Notes: generated from the sequence alone by a model not told the origin. A DNA stretch of 51,641 nt from an uncultured Planctomycetaceae bacterium (GCA_937888715.1 CALARU010000381.1:1-51641); one strand, 5' to 3'. Shown: positions 18,878-28,462, counted from the first letter of the stretch. A program made the numbers and translations.

Positions 18878-18982
18878 AAGTAAATTATCCCATAATTATT
18901 GGCGTGAAATACGACTCCCACAAACAAATAAAACAATTAACAAATAGTAACAGATGATTCACGAAAAAGAAATGACTGCAAT

Positions 18983-21900
18983 TTACCGAGCAAGAACGCT
19001 ACCATTATTACTAAAATTACTGGATGGGCCAACATAGCGCCCACCACCTGAAGCAATAGTAGGAAGAATTTCAAAAGTAAAACCAAAATTATCTTGCATT
19101 GCGTTATAGGTAAAACCAAGGCTGACCTGAAGATCCGTACCAACCCTGGTAAGCACAAGAGAATTGCTCACACTTTGAAAAGTGGCAAAATCATAAGTAC
19201 TACTTCCAGTAACAGCATACTTGGGGCTAAAAATGTAAGTTGCAGCGCCAGTCAGCGCCTTACTTTCCACTGGTTCAATACTTCGATAACCAAGATAAAA
19301 ATTAGTGCGGTCAGATCGATTTAAGTAGCCACCGAGAGTAAATACTTTTGCACCGTTATCCATTGGGTCAACCCATCCGGTGCTTGTAAAACTGGTACGG
19401 TCACCAATATTCCAAAGGTAATCGTATTGGAGAAAAGCGAGGTAGTTCCCAAAGTTGTTCTGGTTTTTTTCAGGAAAAAACGAACCGGAAAGATCAAGGA
19501 CCATCCAATCCACAATATGCTGGCTACCAGGAAAACCACGCTTAGTCTGCAAGCGCTGCCTGATATCCCCTTGAATAACTTGAATCTGATTAAGCGTATC
19601 AATGCGCGTATCAATGTTTCTGCGAATTGCATAAATCTGGGGATCAAAATAAGGATTGTTAGTCGTAAGAAGGTTACTGTTAAACGCATTCGGATAGATC
19701 GTTGGTTGATTGCGAATATCACGCAAAGCCTGATCAGAAGCGTCATCATTCAATCGATCAAGCTGTGCAAAATTCGAATATTGAGCAGAAGAAGAAGCAT
19801 TGAAGTAGTTGATACTATTTACAACTTTATGATTAATCCCATTAACATTAAACAGCTCAGATTTAAATTCTGGATATGCTGCAGTAAAAGGCAAGCTGGC
19901 ACGAATACCACCACCACCCCAAGCTCTGCCTAATGTATCCCCTGAAAGATCGTTAGTATAAAGCGCAAGATCACCCTTGATGTATGGGGCTATTTTCAAG
20001 CCGCCCAAATTAAATGGGGCGCTTAATTCTTCACTAACATTAAATCTTCCTGTACTATTTTCAACATCTGTTAATGGGCTAACAACTGGTGTTCCATCAT
20101 TAGTAATCAACAAATTGGCGTAAGCAGCTCCGCCCCAAGTGCTGGAAGTAAAAATATCAAATAGCGGCTGGCCTAAAATAAATCCATCAAGCCGGGGCAA
20201 CCAATTCGTTTCATTTATCCAAGGGCGAGTTCTGACTTCCCCCATAACATACCAACCCATATTCTGATCTGTCTGCCTAAGATATGCCCAAGTATCTTGA
20301 TTTATCCCGTTATCCCATTCAGGTTTAAAAAACTGTTCAATGTAGTTGCGGTCACTTATCCCAGCAGCCTGTCCAAGAAAAGTAAATCCGTTTGACATAT
20401 CAGAAATACCCTGACGCCAAAGAATCCTTCCTCGATACTCTGGATGCGGTTCACCAACTGTACGGCCACCACCAAGATTATCTGGTCCGTTGTCAATGAT
20501 GCCATAAACTTTTGCGAGGCCGTTGACTTTACCTGGAATGCCAAAAAAATCTGGTGCCAGATAATCAAAATCAGAACCCAAACCAGGGCCCCGTTTGGTC
20601 AAATAATCGATATCGAAACGCCATCTTGTATTTTCGTAAGGCTGAATACCTAAAAGGTCAAACGCATTGAGTGTAAGACCGAACTGACCACCAAAGATGT
20701 TGTTAAAACCTAAATTAACCCCTTCAATCGGGCCTAAAGGATCACGTCCATCACCCTGAAGGTAAGGAAGATAAAAGATTGGGAAGTTTTCCAACTCAAT
20801 AAACATGTTTTTGGCACGAACATAACTTTCTTTCTGATCAAGTTCCTGCTCTGTATTCCTATCAACAAATCGTTTACCAAAGATAGAAAACTTAGGAATT
20901 GTACGTTCTTCGATCGTGGCTTCTGCAACATAAATCTTTAAGCCAGGATCCGCAGGCATCTTGCTTGAAAAAACTTCTGCTTTAACAACTTTGTATTGAT
21001 TGGCTGCAAGTTGTTGTATTTCCTTGGCCCGAACAAATAATGGATCCGTAAGTTTTGGTTGATAAAATTCTAACTCGCCGTTCAACGCAACAGCAGTATT
21101 ACGACCAATATCGTAGTAAACTTCGTCAGCGCGTATAATCCGAATTTCGCCCGCATCAGATCCTGTTTTATTCCCTGGCTTTGCAGGGTCTTGCTGTCTG
21201 ATTTCAACATGGCCTGACAAATACAGCTCTAATTCCTTGCCCGATTGATTAGTTTGCTTCTTAAGATTTCCGATAATCTCTTGTGGATTTGCACCTTTAG
21301 TCCAAATAACCAAACGATCTGCTTCAATATCAACCAAGCCAATCCCTGCAACATCCTTGACATTCATGATAACACCGCCCGAAACAATTACCGCTTGCTC
21401 ACCATTTCCCAAAGGCTCCATCCTGATGTTGAACCCAGATGAACCACGCGGAGAAACGCTGTACTGACGAGCAGGTGTATCAATACCTGGTGCTGTAATT
21501 GGTAAGGTAACACCACCCGGAATGCCAATAGGGGGTGTAACTTGAACAGTGCCAGGAAGTGGGTTCTGCAAAACCGGGGCAGGATTAACAGGAACAACTC
21601 CTGGATTATTCTGATAAGAAGTTGTGACTAGTGCAGGGGCAACAATTGGCGCAATAACCGGCAAAGCAATCTGGGGAACATTTTCCGGAGGAAGCTGAGA
21701 TACCGGCTTGGGCTTTTCTTCACTAGGCTTGGCTGGAGGAATCACTTTCTCAGGAATAATCTTTTGCGATTTTTGCTGCTCAGCAACAGATTTAGCTTTT
21801 CCTTCCTGAGCTGCTTTAAAAAGCGGACCCGCAGAACAATCTTTTTGTTCAACTTTACTTTTAACTGCATTAAAACGAAACTCGCCTCGAGTCGCCAAAT

Positions 21901-22327
21901 CAATATATGCAGTTTTGGCATTTCGCACCTCCACGGAACTATCTATTTTAACATTCCCATCCACATACATTCCAAGTTCCCAAATGCCACGCATTTTGTA
22001 GGATTCTATATCAGCTACAATTAATGCTTGATCCCCTCGGATTTGCAAAACACTTTGCTCGAGGAAGACATGACCTTTTAACAACAAATAATACTTAGAT
22101 TTATCCGACCAAGAAGAAATGGAATCGGCATCGACTCGAATAGGCTTTGAATCACCTGGGATTTTGCGTTGAAAAGTGGCGAAAGGTTCAATTTGAGCCG
22201 AAGTCTTACCTTGAGCTGTTTTTTTATCAGGTGCAATAACCTGAAATGCCTGCAACTGCCCAAAGCAGTAAAAAGCAGCAAGCAAAAAAGCAGAAAACAG
22301 CAAGTAAGGCTTTTGTCGCAACAACAC
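18983..22327 (-). CDS. LptD-like outer-membrane LPS assembly protein
   Basis: Large exported protein of 1114 residues. Domains in order are a signal peptide (about 1-27), an OstA/LptA-like beta-taco region (about 38-165, with VDADSISSW and LKGHVFLEQSVLQIRGD), a Pro-rich linker (about 190-290), a second OstA-like region (about 320-470) and a C-terminal beta-barrel from about 480. The barrel contains the LptD-like PIFYLPYLQGD stretch and many alternating aromatic strands. LptD delivers LPS to the outer surface. The cysteines that form the interdomain disulfides in E. coli LptD are absent from the barrel. The start is GTG with GGGGGAGG nine bases upstream. lpxD and lpxI elsewhere in the window support an LPS-making envelope. 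The homology is confident at family level; LPS transport itself is inferred. Confidence 0.85.
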   Translation of the reverse strand: MLLRQKPYLLFSAFLLAAFYCFGQLQAFQVIAPDKKTAQGKTSAQIEPFATFQRKIPGDSKPIRVDADSISSWSDKSKYYLLLKGHVFLEQSVLQIRGDQALIVADIESYKMRGIWELGMYVDGNVKIDSSVEVRNAKTAYIDLATRGEFRFNAVKSKVEQKDCSAGPLFKAAQEGKAKSVAEQQKSQKIIPEKVIPPAKPSEEKPKPVSQLPPENVPQIALPVIAPIVAPALVTTSYQNNPGVVPVNPAPVLQNPLPGTVQVTPPIGIPGGVTLPITAPGIDTPARQYSVSPRGSSGFNIRMEPLGNGEQAVIVSGGVIMNVKDVAGIGLVDIEADRLVIWTKGANPQEIIGNLKKQTNQSGKELELYLSGHVEIRQQDPAKPGNKTGSDAGEIRIIRADEVYYDIGRNTAVALNGELEFYQPKLTDPLFVRAKEIQQLAANQYKVVKAEVFSSKMPADPGLKIYVAEATIEERTIPKFSIFGKRFVDRNTEQELDQKESYVRAKNMFIELENFPIFYLPYLQGDGRDPLGPIEGVNLGFNNIFGGQFGLTLNAFDLLGIQPYENTRWRFDIDYLTKRGPGLGSDFDYLAPDFFGIPGKVNGLAKVYGIIDNGPDNLGGGRTVGEPHPEYRGRILWRQGISDMSNGFTFLGQAAGISDRNYIEQFFKPEWDNGINQDTWAYLRQTDQNMGWYVMGEVRTRPWINETNWLPRLDGFILGQPLFDIFTSSTWGGAAYANLLITNDGTPVVSPLTDVENSTGRFNVSEELSAPFNLGGLKIAPYIKGDLALYTNDLSGDTLGRAWGGGGIRASLPFTAAYPEFKSELFNVNGINHKVVNSINYFNASSSAQYSNFAQLDRLNDDASDQALRDIRNQPTIYPNAFNSNLLTTNNPYFDPQIYAIRRNIDTRIDTLNQIQVIQGDIRQRLQTKRGFPGSQHIVDWMVLDLSGSFFPEKNQNNFGNYLAFLQYDYLWNIGDRTSFTSTGWVDPMDNGAKVFTLGGYLNRSDRTNFYLGYRSIEPVESKALTGAATYIFSPKYAVTGSSTYDFATFQSVSNSLVLTRVGTDLQVSLGFTYNAMQDNFGFTFEILPTIASGGGRYVGPSSNFSNNGSVLAR

Positions 22328-22443
22328 TTAAATCAGCCTCCCCCGAGATATCGCAAACGCAAGGCAATCCGAATCTACCGAAAAAATACTCTGCGTTGGG
22401 GGGCGTAATAACTTGGAAAAGAAAAGATGGCAAGCTCAAAAGT

Positions 22444-22481
22444 AAAAGAAAAAAGCTAGGAGCGAGAATATCACCCCTAGC
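22444..22481 (-). terminator. Rho-independent terminator after rne
   Basis: On the minus strand GCTAGG...CCTAGC extends through further pairs (including two G-U) to an 11-base-pair stem with loop UAUUC, followed immediately by UUUUUUC and UUUU. It begins 28 bases after the RNase E stop and separates that gene from the LptD-like gene. This is the clearest terminator in the window. Confidence 0.85.
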
Positions 22482-22508
22482 CATTCAACCTATTGCACCA
22501 AAACCTAA

Positions 22509-25010
22509 TTATCGATCCCGACTACTTCTTCCTCTGCGGAAAGGAGCTTCACCTTGAGGCCCCCTGTCTGAATTGGAAGGAATAAATCGCCCGCCTCTGC
22601 GCAATGGTGGCGGTTCAGGAAGAGGATGAATTTTAAGCTCGTTACCATTGGCATCAACACAAAAGACTTCGAGCAATTCAGGGGGCACACCAATTTCGCC
22701 TCGAACAGAAATGCCCACTTTAGCATCGTCCTCGAGTTTGCCCAGCTCTTTTCTTTTGTTATTTAAAAGATAGTCAGCGGTTTCAGCAGCCACGCGTACT
22801 CGAACCGTAGCAACGGCTTCTTTAAAGGCCGCAAGTTGCACCAAACGCATAACTTCAATCCCCATGCTTTCACTTGTTTTAACTTGAGCCATGCCTTTGC
22901 AATAAGGGCAATCATGGTAGACACTGCGCTTAAGCGAAGGCCTGATTCTTTGCCTAGTCATTTCGATAATGCCAAAAGGTGAAATCCTAAGGATTTTGGT
23001 TTTAGCACGATCCCGCATAACATTATCCCGCATGGCATTTTCAACAGCCCTACGGTGTTTTTCGTCCCGCATGTCAATAAAGTCATTGACAATAACGCCC
23101 CCAAGATCTCGAAGCCGAAGTTGCCTGGTGATCTCTCGTGCCGCCTGCATATTCATACGGAAAGCAGTATCTTCAGCGTTACTTTCAGATCTAAAATTCC
23201 CACTATTCACATCAATTGCAACCAAGGCCTCGGTTTGTTCGATGACAATAGATCCACCCATAGGAAGGGGGATTTTTTTCATTTGAATTTTAGCGAGTTC
23301 TTCCTCAATCGCATAGTGATGAAACAAAGGCCTTTTGTTGTCGTGAAATTTAACCCTATCAGCAAATCTAGGCATCACAAACTGTAGAAATTCCTGTGCG
23401 TGCTCAAATGCAGTTTTCTCATCCACAACAATTTCGTCTATATCACTAGTAAAAGTATCGCGTATGGTACGAGTGACCATGTCGCTTTCTTCGTATATTC
23501 CAGCAGGGCCTTTTACCTTTACAATACGCTTAGCAACAACTTGCCACAGCCTTGCAAGATAAGCCAGATCTCGCTGAAGTTCGGTTTTATTACGATCAAT
23601 TCCAGCGGTACGAATAATAAACCCAACACCTTTAGGTGGTTTAAGGTCTACAAAAATATCTTTAAGCCTTCTGCGCTGATCTTCATCAGTAATTTTTCTT
23701 GAAACGCCAACCCTATGCAATCCAGGCATAAGAACCAAATACCTGCCAGCAATACTAATATAGGTGCTAAGCGTGGGGCCTTTATTGCCAATGCCATCTT
23801 TAATTACCTGAACAAGAACTTCCTGCCCCTTCTTGAAAATTTCCTGAATCATGGGCTTGGGATTACCCAAAAGCCTTCCGCCTCGGGTGTTACCTCGCAT
23901 CGGTTTTCCGCTACTTCTACCCTGATCGCGAGCGCCTTCCCTAGAACCGGAAGAATAGCCACCACCCGAAGGCCTGCGCTGATTTCCGCCTCTACTACCA
24001 CCCCGGTTACGATTATCCCCACCGCGTTGATCGCGCTGTGGACCGCGAGAATCACGCTGCCCGCGGGCGTCGCGAGACTGGGGATCTTGGCCGTCTTCAT
24101 CCTGATTATCGTCATCATGTTCAACATTTTCATCTGCGTCAAATGATTGGTCAACCTCTTGTGTATCCTCTTCAACATCATCATCAAAGTTATCATTTGG
24201 GGTAAGAGGTTGCTGGTTTTGCTGAAAAACAGGTTCCTCGAATGAATCTGATTTATCGGGAGAAGATTTATGAGCGGGAGGATTGGACCGAGTTGGCCTC
24301 GAGAAAAGTAGATCATCACTTTCGGTTTCTCCCGGCCCATCGGAATCAGAATCGCCATCGCTTGTGATTCTATTTGCAGAAGGCATCACCGAAGTATCGT
24401 TATCATCGGGCCCAAAATCGTCTTCATCAGGTTCATCATCAGACAACCCAGCACCAAAAGTAACCGAGTCATCAGAATTCGAACTAATCGAAGAATCCGA
24501 ATCATGGTCTATAAAATCACTTCTATTTTCAAATGCAAGATCGTCTTGCTCTTCGAATAACTCGCCGCCAAATTCAGGAGCATTGGAAATGGGAAGTTGA
24601 TCTTCTAAAGGCAAGTTTTCAACATCTGGAATATTACCCTTATCAAAGGGCTTGCTTCGTGGCCCACGGCTTGAACCGCCATTGGAGCCACCGCCATTGG
24701 AACTCCCACGCCTTGGCCTGCGATCTTCGCGCTCTTCGTCTTCGTTATCTTCTTTGAACCCATCAAGATGCTTGTAATAGGTTGGCTCCACATCGGAAAC
24801 ATGCAAGAAACCATTCCGACCAATACCAAAATCAACAAAGGCAGCCTGAATACTGGGTTCAATATTTACGATCTTTCCTTTATAAATATTTCCCACATAA
24901 CTTTCATGAGTATTTCTCTCAACATAAAGCTCTTCGAGGATACCATTTTCCAGAATTGCAATACGGCACTCTTCGGGCTGCAAAACATTGATCAACATAA
25001 CTTTTTTCAT
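22509..25010 (-). CDS. rne: Ribonuclease E/G with a large S1-domain insertion
   Basis: Endoribonuclease that starts mRNA decay and processes rRNA. The S1 domain begins at about residue 35 (VGNIYKGKIVNIEPS, FVDFG, FLHVSD), is interrupted after about 84, and resumes near 386 (FKKGQEVLVQVIKD, GPTLSTYISIAGRY). Catalytic Asp600 (AIDVNSG) and Asp643 (VNDFIDMRD) and the zinc-link Cys701/Cys704 (CPYCKG) are spaced 43, 58 and 3 apart. This equals E. coli RNase E residues 303, 346, 404 and 407, each shifted by exactly 297. The insertion is acidic in its first two thirds and Arg/Gly-rich at the end. There is no long C-terminal scaffold region; only a short basic Pro/Arg tail follows. It lies downstream of a small hypothetical gene. 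Confidence 0.95.
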   Translation of the reverse strand: MKKVMLINVLQPEECRIAILENGILEELYVERNTHESYVGNIYKGKIVNIEPSIQAAFVDFGIGRNGFLHVSDVEPTYYKHLDGFKEDNEDEEREDRRPRRGSSNGGGSNGGSSRGPRSKPFDKGNIPDVENLPLEDQLPISNAPEFGGELFEEQDDLAFENRSDFIDHDSDSSISSNSDDSVTFGAGLSDDEPDEDDFGPDDNDTSVMPSANRITSDGDSDSDGPGETESDDLLFSRPTRSNPPAHKSSPDKSDSFEEPVFQQNQQPLTPNDNFDDDVEEDTQEVDQSFDADENVEHDDDNQDEDGQDPQSRDARGQRDSRGPQRDQRGGDNRNRGGSRGGNQRRPSGGGYSSGSREGARDQGRSSGKPMRGNTRGGRLLGNPKPMIQEIFKKGQEVLVQVIKDGIGNKGPTLSTYISIAGRYLVLMPGLHRVGVSRKITDEDQRRRLKDIFVDLKPPKGVGFIIRTAGIDRNKTELQRDLAYLARLWQVVAKRIVKVKGPAGIYEESDMVTRTIRDTFTSDIDEIVVDEKTAFEHAQEFLQFVMPRFADRVKFHDNKRPLFHHYAIEEELAKIQMKKIPLPMGGSIVIEQTEALVAIDVNSGNFRSESNAEDTAFRMNMQAAREITRQLRLRDLGGVIVNDFIDMRDEKHRRAVENAMRDNVMRDRAKTKILRISPFGIIEMTRQRIRPSLKRSVYHDCPYCKGMAQVKTSESMGIEVMRLVQLAAFKEAVATVRVRVAAETADYLLNNKRKELGKLEDDAKVGISVRGEIGVPPELLEVFCVDANGNELKIHPLPEPPPLRRGGRFIPSNSDRGPQGEAPFRRGRSSRDR

Positions 25011-25031
25011 CAGATTCTAAGCCTTTCGTTT

Positions 25032-25649
25032 TCAAATTAAAATTCGGGATTCAACCCCAACTGCTTCCAAAGGGGAATCAGTGAGGTTCTGGGCATCAAG
25101 GCCCAACAAGGAAAATATTTCAGAAGGCTTCACTGTTCCTTTGTCAGTAAGTTGAAGCCCCGCAGATGATTGGTCATGAAAAACCATGGTCGAATGAATA
25201 CCGTGGCGAATGCTGCAATTATGTTTCCCTGCGCTCTGAAAAAAGCAAAGGGAAGGTTTTGCAAACACAATCGATCTAACAAGGGATTTTTTTTTATAGT
25301 TTAAAGAAGCTTTAAAAGAAACTGCGCAAATAAATTCGCCAATCTTTTTGCACTGCTTATTTCGCAAACCAAACAAGCTTATCTCGTTTGGATTCAAACC
25401 TATTTTTTGTTTTAGGGGGCCGGTATTGTTTTTTTTAATAAAGCCATCATTAATATTTAAATTCTTATCTATAAAATCAGATTGCAAAGAGAGAGGCTTA
25501 ACAACCTTGGATTGAAGAGCAAAGTGCTTTAAAATACCTTGACAGCGTAAAGGATTGAAATCATTTTGATTTAGCAAACGAGCAGAAACTTTAAAAAAGT
25601 TTTTCTGCTGGCTCGCTAGGGGTAAAGAAATCCCCAATAATAAGTTCAT
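25032..25649 (-). CDS. Hypothetical protein upstream of rne
   Basis: Open frame of 205 codons in an AT-rich stretch with no competing gene on the other strand. That is long to occur by chance here. It ends 21 bases before the rne start and has the same strand, so it is probably co-transcribed. The N-terminus (MNLLLGISLPLASQQ) is mildly hydrophobic. The rest is basic and Ser/Leu/Asn-rich with several Cys, including CSIRHGIH, and a more ordered C-terminus (GTVKPSEIFSLLGLDAQNL). No family, membrane helix or catalytic motif was recognised. It could be a fast-evolving gene or a decayed remnant. The exact start is uncertain. Confidence 0.5.
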   Translation of the reverse strand: MNLLLGISLPLASQQKNFFKVSARLLNQNDFNPLRCQGILKHFALQSKVVKPLSLQSDFIDKNLNINDGFIKKNNTGPLKQKIGLNPNEISLFGLRNKQCKKIGEFICAVSFKASLNYKKKSLVRSIVFAKPSLCFFQSAGKHNCSIRHGIHSTMVFHDQSSAGLQLTDKGTVKPSEIFSLLGLDAQNLTDSPLEAVGVESRILI

Positions 25650-25845
25650 GCAAAATATTTCCGCACAAGGCGGGAATAAACATTGCAGAAGCTGAAGTAA
25701 TCCAGAGTTTCTGCACCGTCAGCATTAATCTGCCTGAAAATCATCGTCCATTAAGAAAACAGTATCTGCCTAAAATCTTTGGTAACAAAATCTTGATGCT
25801 CTCGAGGCAAATAGAAGGTTTCCTTGGTACAAACTCATTGCTTGT

Positions 25846-27597
25846 TTAATACATCAATGAGTCAGGCATAAGCTTCCGGGTCTGTTCCCGCAAATAATTG
25901 TTTACATCACGCGCAGTCTGTTGGCGCATAGCTTCTTTGGCAACATTTTCGGCATCTTTAAGGTTCACCATCCGGATAAATTGCTTTATCTCCGGTATAC
26001 TATGCGGTGAAACACTCAACTGCCTAATTCCTAAGCCAAGAAACAACATTGTATATATCAGGTCTCCACTCATCTCGCCACACACATTCAAGGCAACATT
26101 GGAGTGTTTCGCAGACTTAACAACCATTTCAATCAACCGCAAAACGGCAGGATCTCCTGGATTGTATAACGAGGCAACATCCTCGTTGGACCTATCTGCT
26201 GCTAGAGTGTACTGTACCAAATCATTTGTGCCAATGGAAAAGAAACTCACTTCTTTTGCCATTAATTCTGAAAGAATGGCAGCAGAAGGAACCTCAATCA
26301 TAGTTCCAATAGGAATATCCTTATTAAAGGGCACTTTTTCCTCAAAAAGGTCTTCTTTAACCTCTGAAACGATCATTTTGGCCTGTCGAAGCTCCAAAAC
26401 CGTGGAAATCATAGGGAAAAGCAACTGAATATTACCATAAACACTAGCGCGCAAAATCGCCCTAAGTTGGGTTTTAAATAAGCCAATATTTCTAAGACAA
26501 AGCCTAATACTTCGAAGACCAAGGAACGGATTCTTTTCGGGGGCGTGCAAATTAGAAAAAGCAGATAATTTGTCGCCACCTAAATCCAAAGTCCGGATCA
26601 CCACCGGCCTATCCTTTCCCATGGCTTGAACCACTTCCTTGTAAGCCGCAAATTGCTCATCTTCAGTAGGAACAGCATCTTTTCCCATGAAAAGAAATTC
26701 CGTTCTATAAAGCCCTATTCCCTGGGCCCCTTTATCAAGACAATGCTTGGTTTCATGTGGAAACTCAATATTTCCAAGCAACTTAATCTCAACACCATCC
26801 TGAGTAATTGCAGGAAGATCACGAAGACTTTCAAGGGAAGCATCTAGCGAAACTATATCCGTTTGCGTTTTTTGGTACCTACGCAAGGTTTCGGCATCGG
26901 GGTCGATGATAAGGAGACCAGCATTACCATCCACAATCACAATATCCCCGCCAGTCACCTCGGAAATAAATCTCCCCAAGCCAACAACAGCTGGTATTTC
27001 CAAGGCACCAGCCAAAATAGAGGTGTGACTTGTCCTACCACCCGCCTCCGTCGCAAAAGCATGCACCAGTTTGGTGTTTAACTTTGCAGTCTCACTGGGG
27101 GAAAGATCATGTGCAAGAATAACGACGGGCTCATTCAAGGAATTAAGGCCTTCCTTACGTTGCCCGATCAACTTCCCAAGAATTTGTTTTTCAATGTCAA
27201 ATAGGTCTGTGACGCACAATGCCATTCTTGCATCAGGAAGACTTTGTATTTCTTTAATATGCTTACGCATTACCAGACTGAGTGCGTATTCTGCGGTAAA
27301 GAATTTTTTCGAAATCAATGATTCAATTTCGCCAAGAAGAAAAGGATCTTCAATCATTTGGGCATGGGCACCTAAAATAGCACCGTACTGCGTACCAACT
27401 TTGGCAGCAATTATAGCTTGATTTGAACGCACCTCGATTGCTGCGTCTCGAATCCCAATCTTAAGCCGTTCAAATTCAGCTACTACTTCAGAAGCACTGA
27501 TCGACCTTTGGGGAATCAAATACCCTTCGGTGTCAAGCAACAAAGCAGGGCCTATGACAACCCCAGGATAAACGGGTATTCCTCGATAAACTTCCAT
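25846..27597 (-). CDS. ptsI: Phosphoenolpyruvate-protein phosphotransferase (EI)
   Basis: Cytoplasmic Enzyme I, which takes phosphate from PEP and passes it to HPr. It has the usual length. The phosphohistidine lies in GGRTSHTS (His191 counting from this start; His189 in E. coli), after the HPr-binding helical region. The PEP-binding barrel shows IGLYRTEFLFM, VVIRTLDLGGDK, GLRSIRLCL, GTMIEVPSA, SIGTNDLVQY and the catalytic VCGEMSGD. There is no N-terminal GAF domain, so it is the ordinary EI form and not PtsP. The ATG at 27597 was chosen because AAGG lies five bases upstream; a GTG two codons earlier is possible. It closes the hpf-ptsN-ptsH-ptsI run. Confidence 0.96.
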   Translation of the reverse strand: MEVYRGIPVYPGVVIGPALLLDTEGYLIPQRSISASEVVAEFERLKIGIRDAAIEVRSNQAIIAAKVGTQYGAILGAHAQMIEDPFLLGEIESLISKKFFTAEYALSLVMRKHIKEIQSLPDARMALCVTDLFDIEKQILGKLIGQRKEGLNSLNEPVVILAHDLSPSETAKLNTKLVHAFATEAGGRTSHTSILAGALEIPAVVGLGRFISEVTGGDIVIVDGNAGLLIIDPDAETLRRYQKTQTDIVSLDASLESLRDLPAITQDGVEIKLLGNIEFPHETKHCLDKGAQGIGLYRTEFLFMGKDAVPTEDEQFAAYKEVVQAMGKDRPVVIRTLDLGGDKLSAFSNLHAPEKNPFLGLRSIRLCLRNIGLFKTQLRAILRASVYGNIQLLFPMISTVLELRQAKMIVSEVKEDLFEEKVPFNKDIPIGTMIEVPSAAILSELMAKEVSFFSIGTNDLVQYTLAADRSNEDVASLYNPGDPAVLRLIEMVVKSAKHSNVALNVCGEMSGDLIYTMLFLGLGIRQLSVSPHSIPEIKQFIRMVNLKDAENVAKEAMRQQTARDVNNYLREQTRKLMPDSLMY

Positions 27598-27627
27598 CAG
27601 CACCTTGTTCCAAACAAATAAACAGCA

Positions 27628-27921
27628 TCAATCCAAAATAGATACATCATCCTCTGCGAGAACTTTTTCAAGTTCTTGCAAGGCCAAATGTGAGTCAGAT
27701 CCAAAAACTTCGAGAGTCACTTCGCTATCTTCACCTGCAGCAACAAGCATAAGTTCGAACATGCTTTTGCCATTAAAAACCTGACCTTCCCAGATCAATT
27801 TAACTTCAGAAGCAAAACGGGATGCGGCCTCAACAAATGCAGCTTTAGGCCGCATATGAAACCCGTTTGGGTTTTTAATTTTAACAACGCTCTTCAGAAG
27901 TTCATGGCTCGCATCTTCCAC
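27628..27921 (-). CDS. ptsH: Phosphocarrier protein HPr
   Basis: Small phosphocarrier between EI and EIIA proteins, about 97 residues. The active histidine is in NPNGFHMRPKAAF. The serine in NGKSMFEL lies 31 residues after that histidine, exactly as His15 and Ser46 do in classical HPr, so both the catalytic and the regulatory phosphorylation sites are present. A longer frame reaches a TTG at 27960 that lacks a ribosome site. The GTG at 27921 has GGAGA seven bases upstream and gives a near-normal length, so it is used here. It sits between ptsN and ptsI. The final residues are acidic (LAEDDVSILD). Confidence 0.93.
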   Translation of the reverse strand: MEDASHELLKSVVKIKNPNGFHMRPKAAFVEAASRFASEVKLIWEGQVFNGKSMFELMLVAAGEDSEVTLEVFGSDSHLALQELEKVLAEDDVSILD

Positions 27922-27928
27922 CAAAAGA

Positions 27929-27933
27929 TCTCC
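27929..27933 (-). promoter_or_regulatory. Ribosome binding site deciding the ptsH start
   Basis: GGAGA on the minus strand, seven bases before the GTG at 27921. The upstream TTG in the same frame has no such site. Confidence 0.65.
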
Positions 27934-27961
27934 AATAATTTCCCCAACCAAAACTGGCAAA

Positions 27962-28426
27962 CTACATTTTTGAGTACTGATTCATCTGCTCAAACAATTG
28001 ATCGGCAGTGGTACAGGCCCTTAAAGCCTTTACCAAAGGATCATCGCGAAGTACTCTCGAAACAGTTTCAAGTGCTCTCAAATGGACTACAGGTTGATCA
28101 ACAGGGGAAATGATCAGTACAAACACAAAGACTGGTTCTCCATCTCTGCTGCCAAAACTAACCCCCGAAGGAGAAATTCCCAAAACCCCAACTAATTTGT
28201 CTACGCCACTGTATTTCGTATGAGGAATGGCAATTCCATCACCAATACCAGTTGACCCTAGCAATTCTCGTTTTAGAACGGCTTTGATTATGTCTTCAAC
28301 ATCCACATCCTTAAAGCAACCATTGCGACAGAGGCTTTCTAAAAGCTCTCGAATCACGCCTTCTTTATCGGTGGCATTAAGTTCTGGAACAATGGCAGAA
28401 CGCACTATGAAGTCCGACATTCGCAT
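27962..28426 (-). CDS. ptsN: PTS-Ntr EIIA domain protein
   Basis: Single-domain EIIA of the nitrogen/fructose type, 154 residues. It receives phosphate from HPr and acts as a regulator, for example of potassium transport or stress responses in other bacteria, and not in sugar uptake. The phosphohistidine is in the conserved GSTGIGDGIAIPHTK stretch. SPVDQPVVHLRALETVSRVLRD is the other well-known block (shown as two parts, SPVDQPVVHL and LETVSRVL). The ATG is preceded by GGTGA six bases away. It lies between hpf and ptsH, the arrangement of a PTS-Ntr operon. No membrane EIIB or EIIC component is in the window. Confidence 0.95.
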   Translation of the reverse strand: MRMSDFIVRSAIVPELNATDKEGVIRELLESLCRNGCFKDVDVEDIIKAVLKRELLGSTGIGDGIAIPHTKYSGVDKLVGVLGISPSGVSFGSRDGEPVFVFVLIISPVDQPVVHLRALETVSRVLRDDPLVKALRACTTADQLFEQMNQYSKM

Positions 28427-28462
28427 TTTGATTCACCATCCCTCTCATCTAAAATGCAATAT

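Noticed and set aside
22246-22557. Plus-strand open frame of 103 codons over the rne terminator
   Set aside because: Lys-rich translation of the antisense of two real genes and their gap; it covers the terminator and has no ribosome site.
25728-25777. Two near-identical direct repeats (ATCTGCCTGAAAATC and ATCTGCCTAAAATC) after ptsI
   Set aside because: Only two short copies in AT-rich DNA; cannot be told from chance or linked to a known element.
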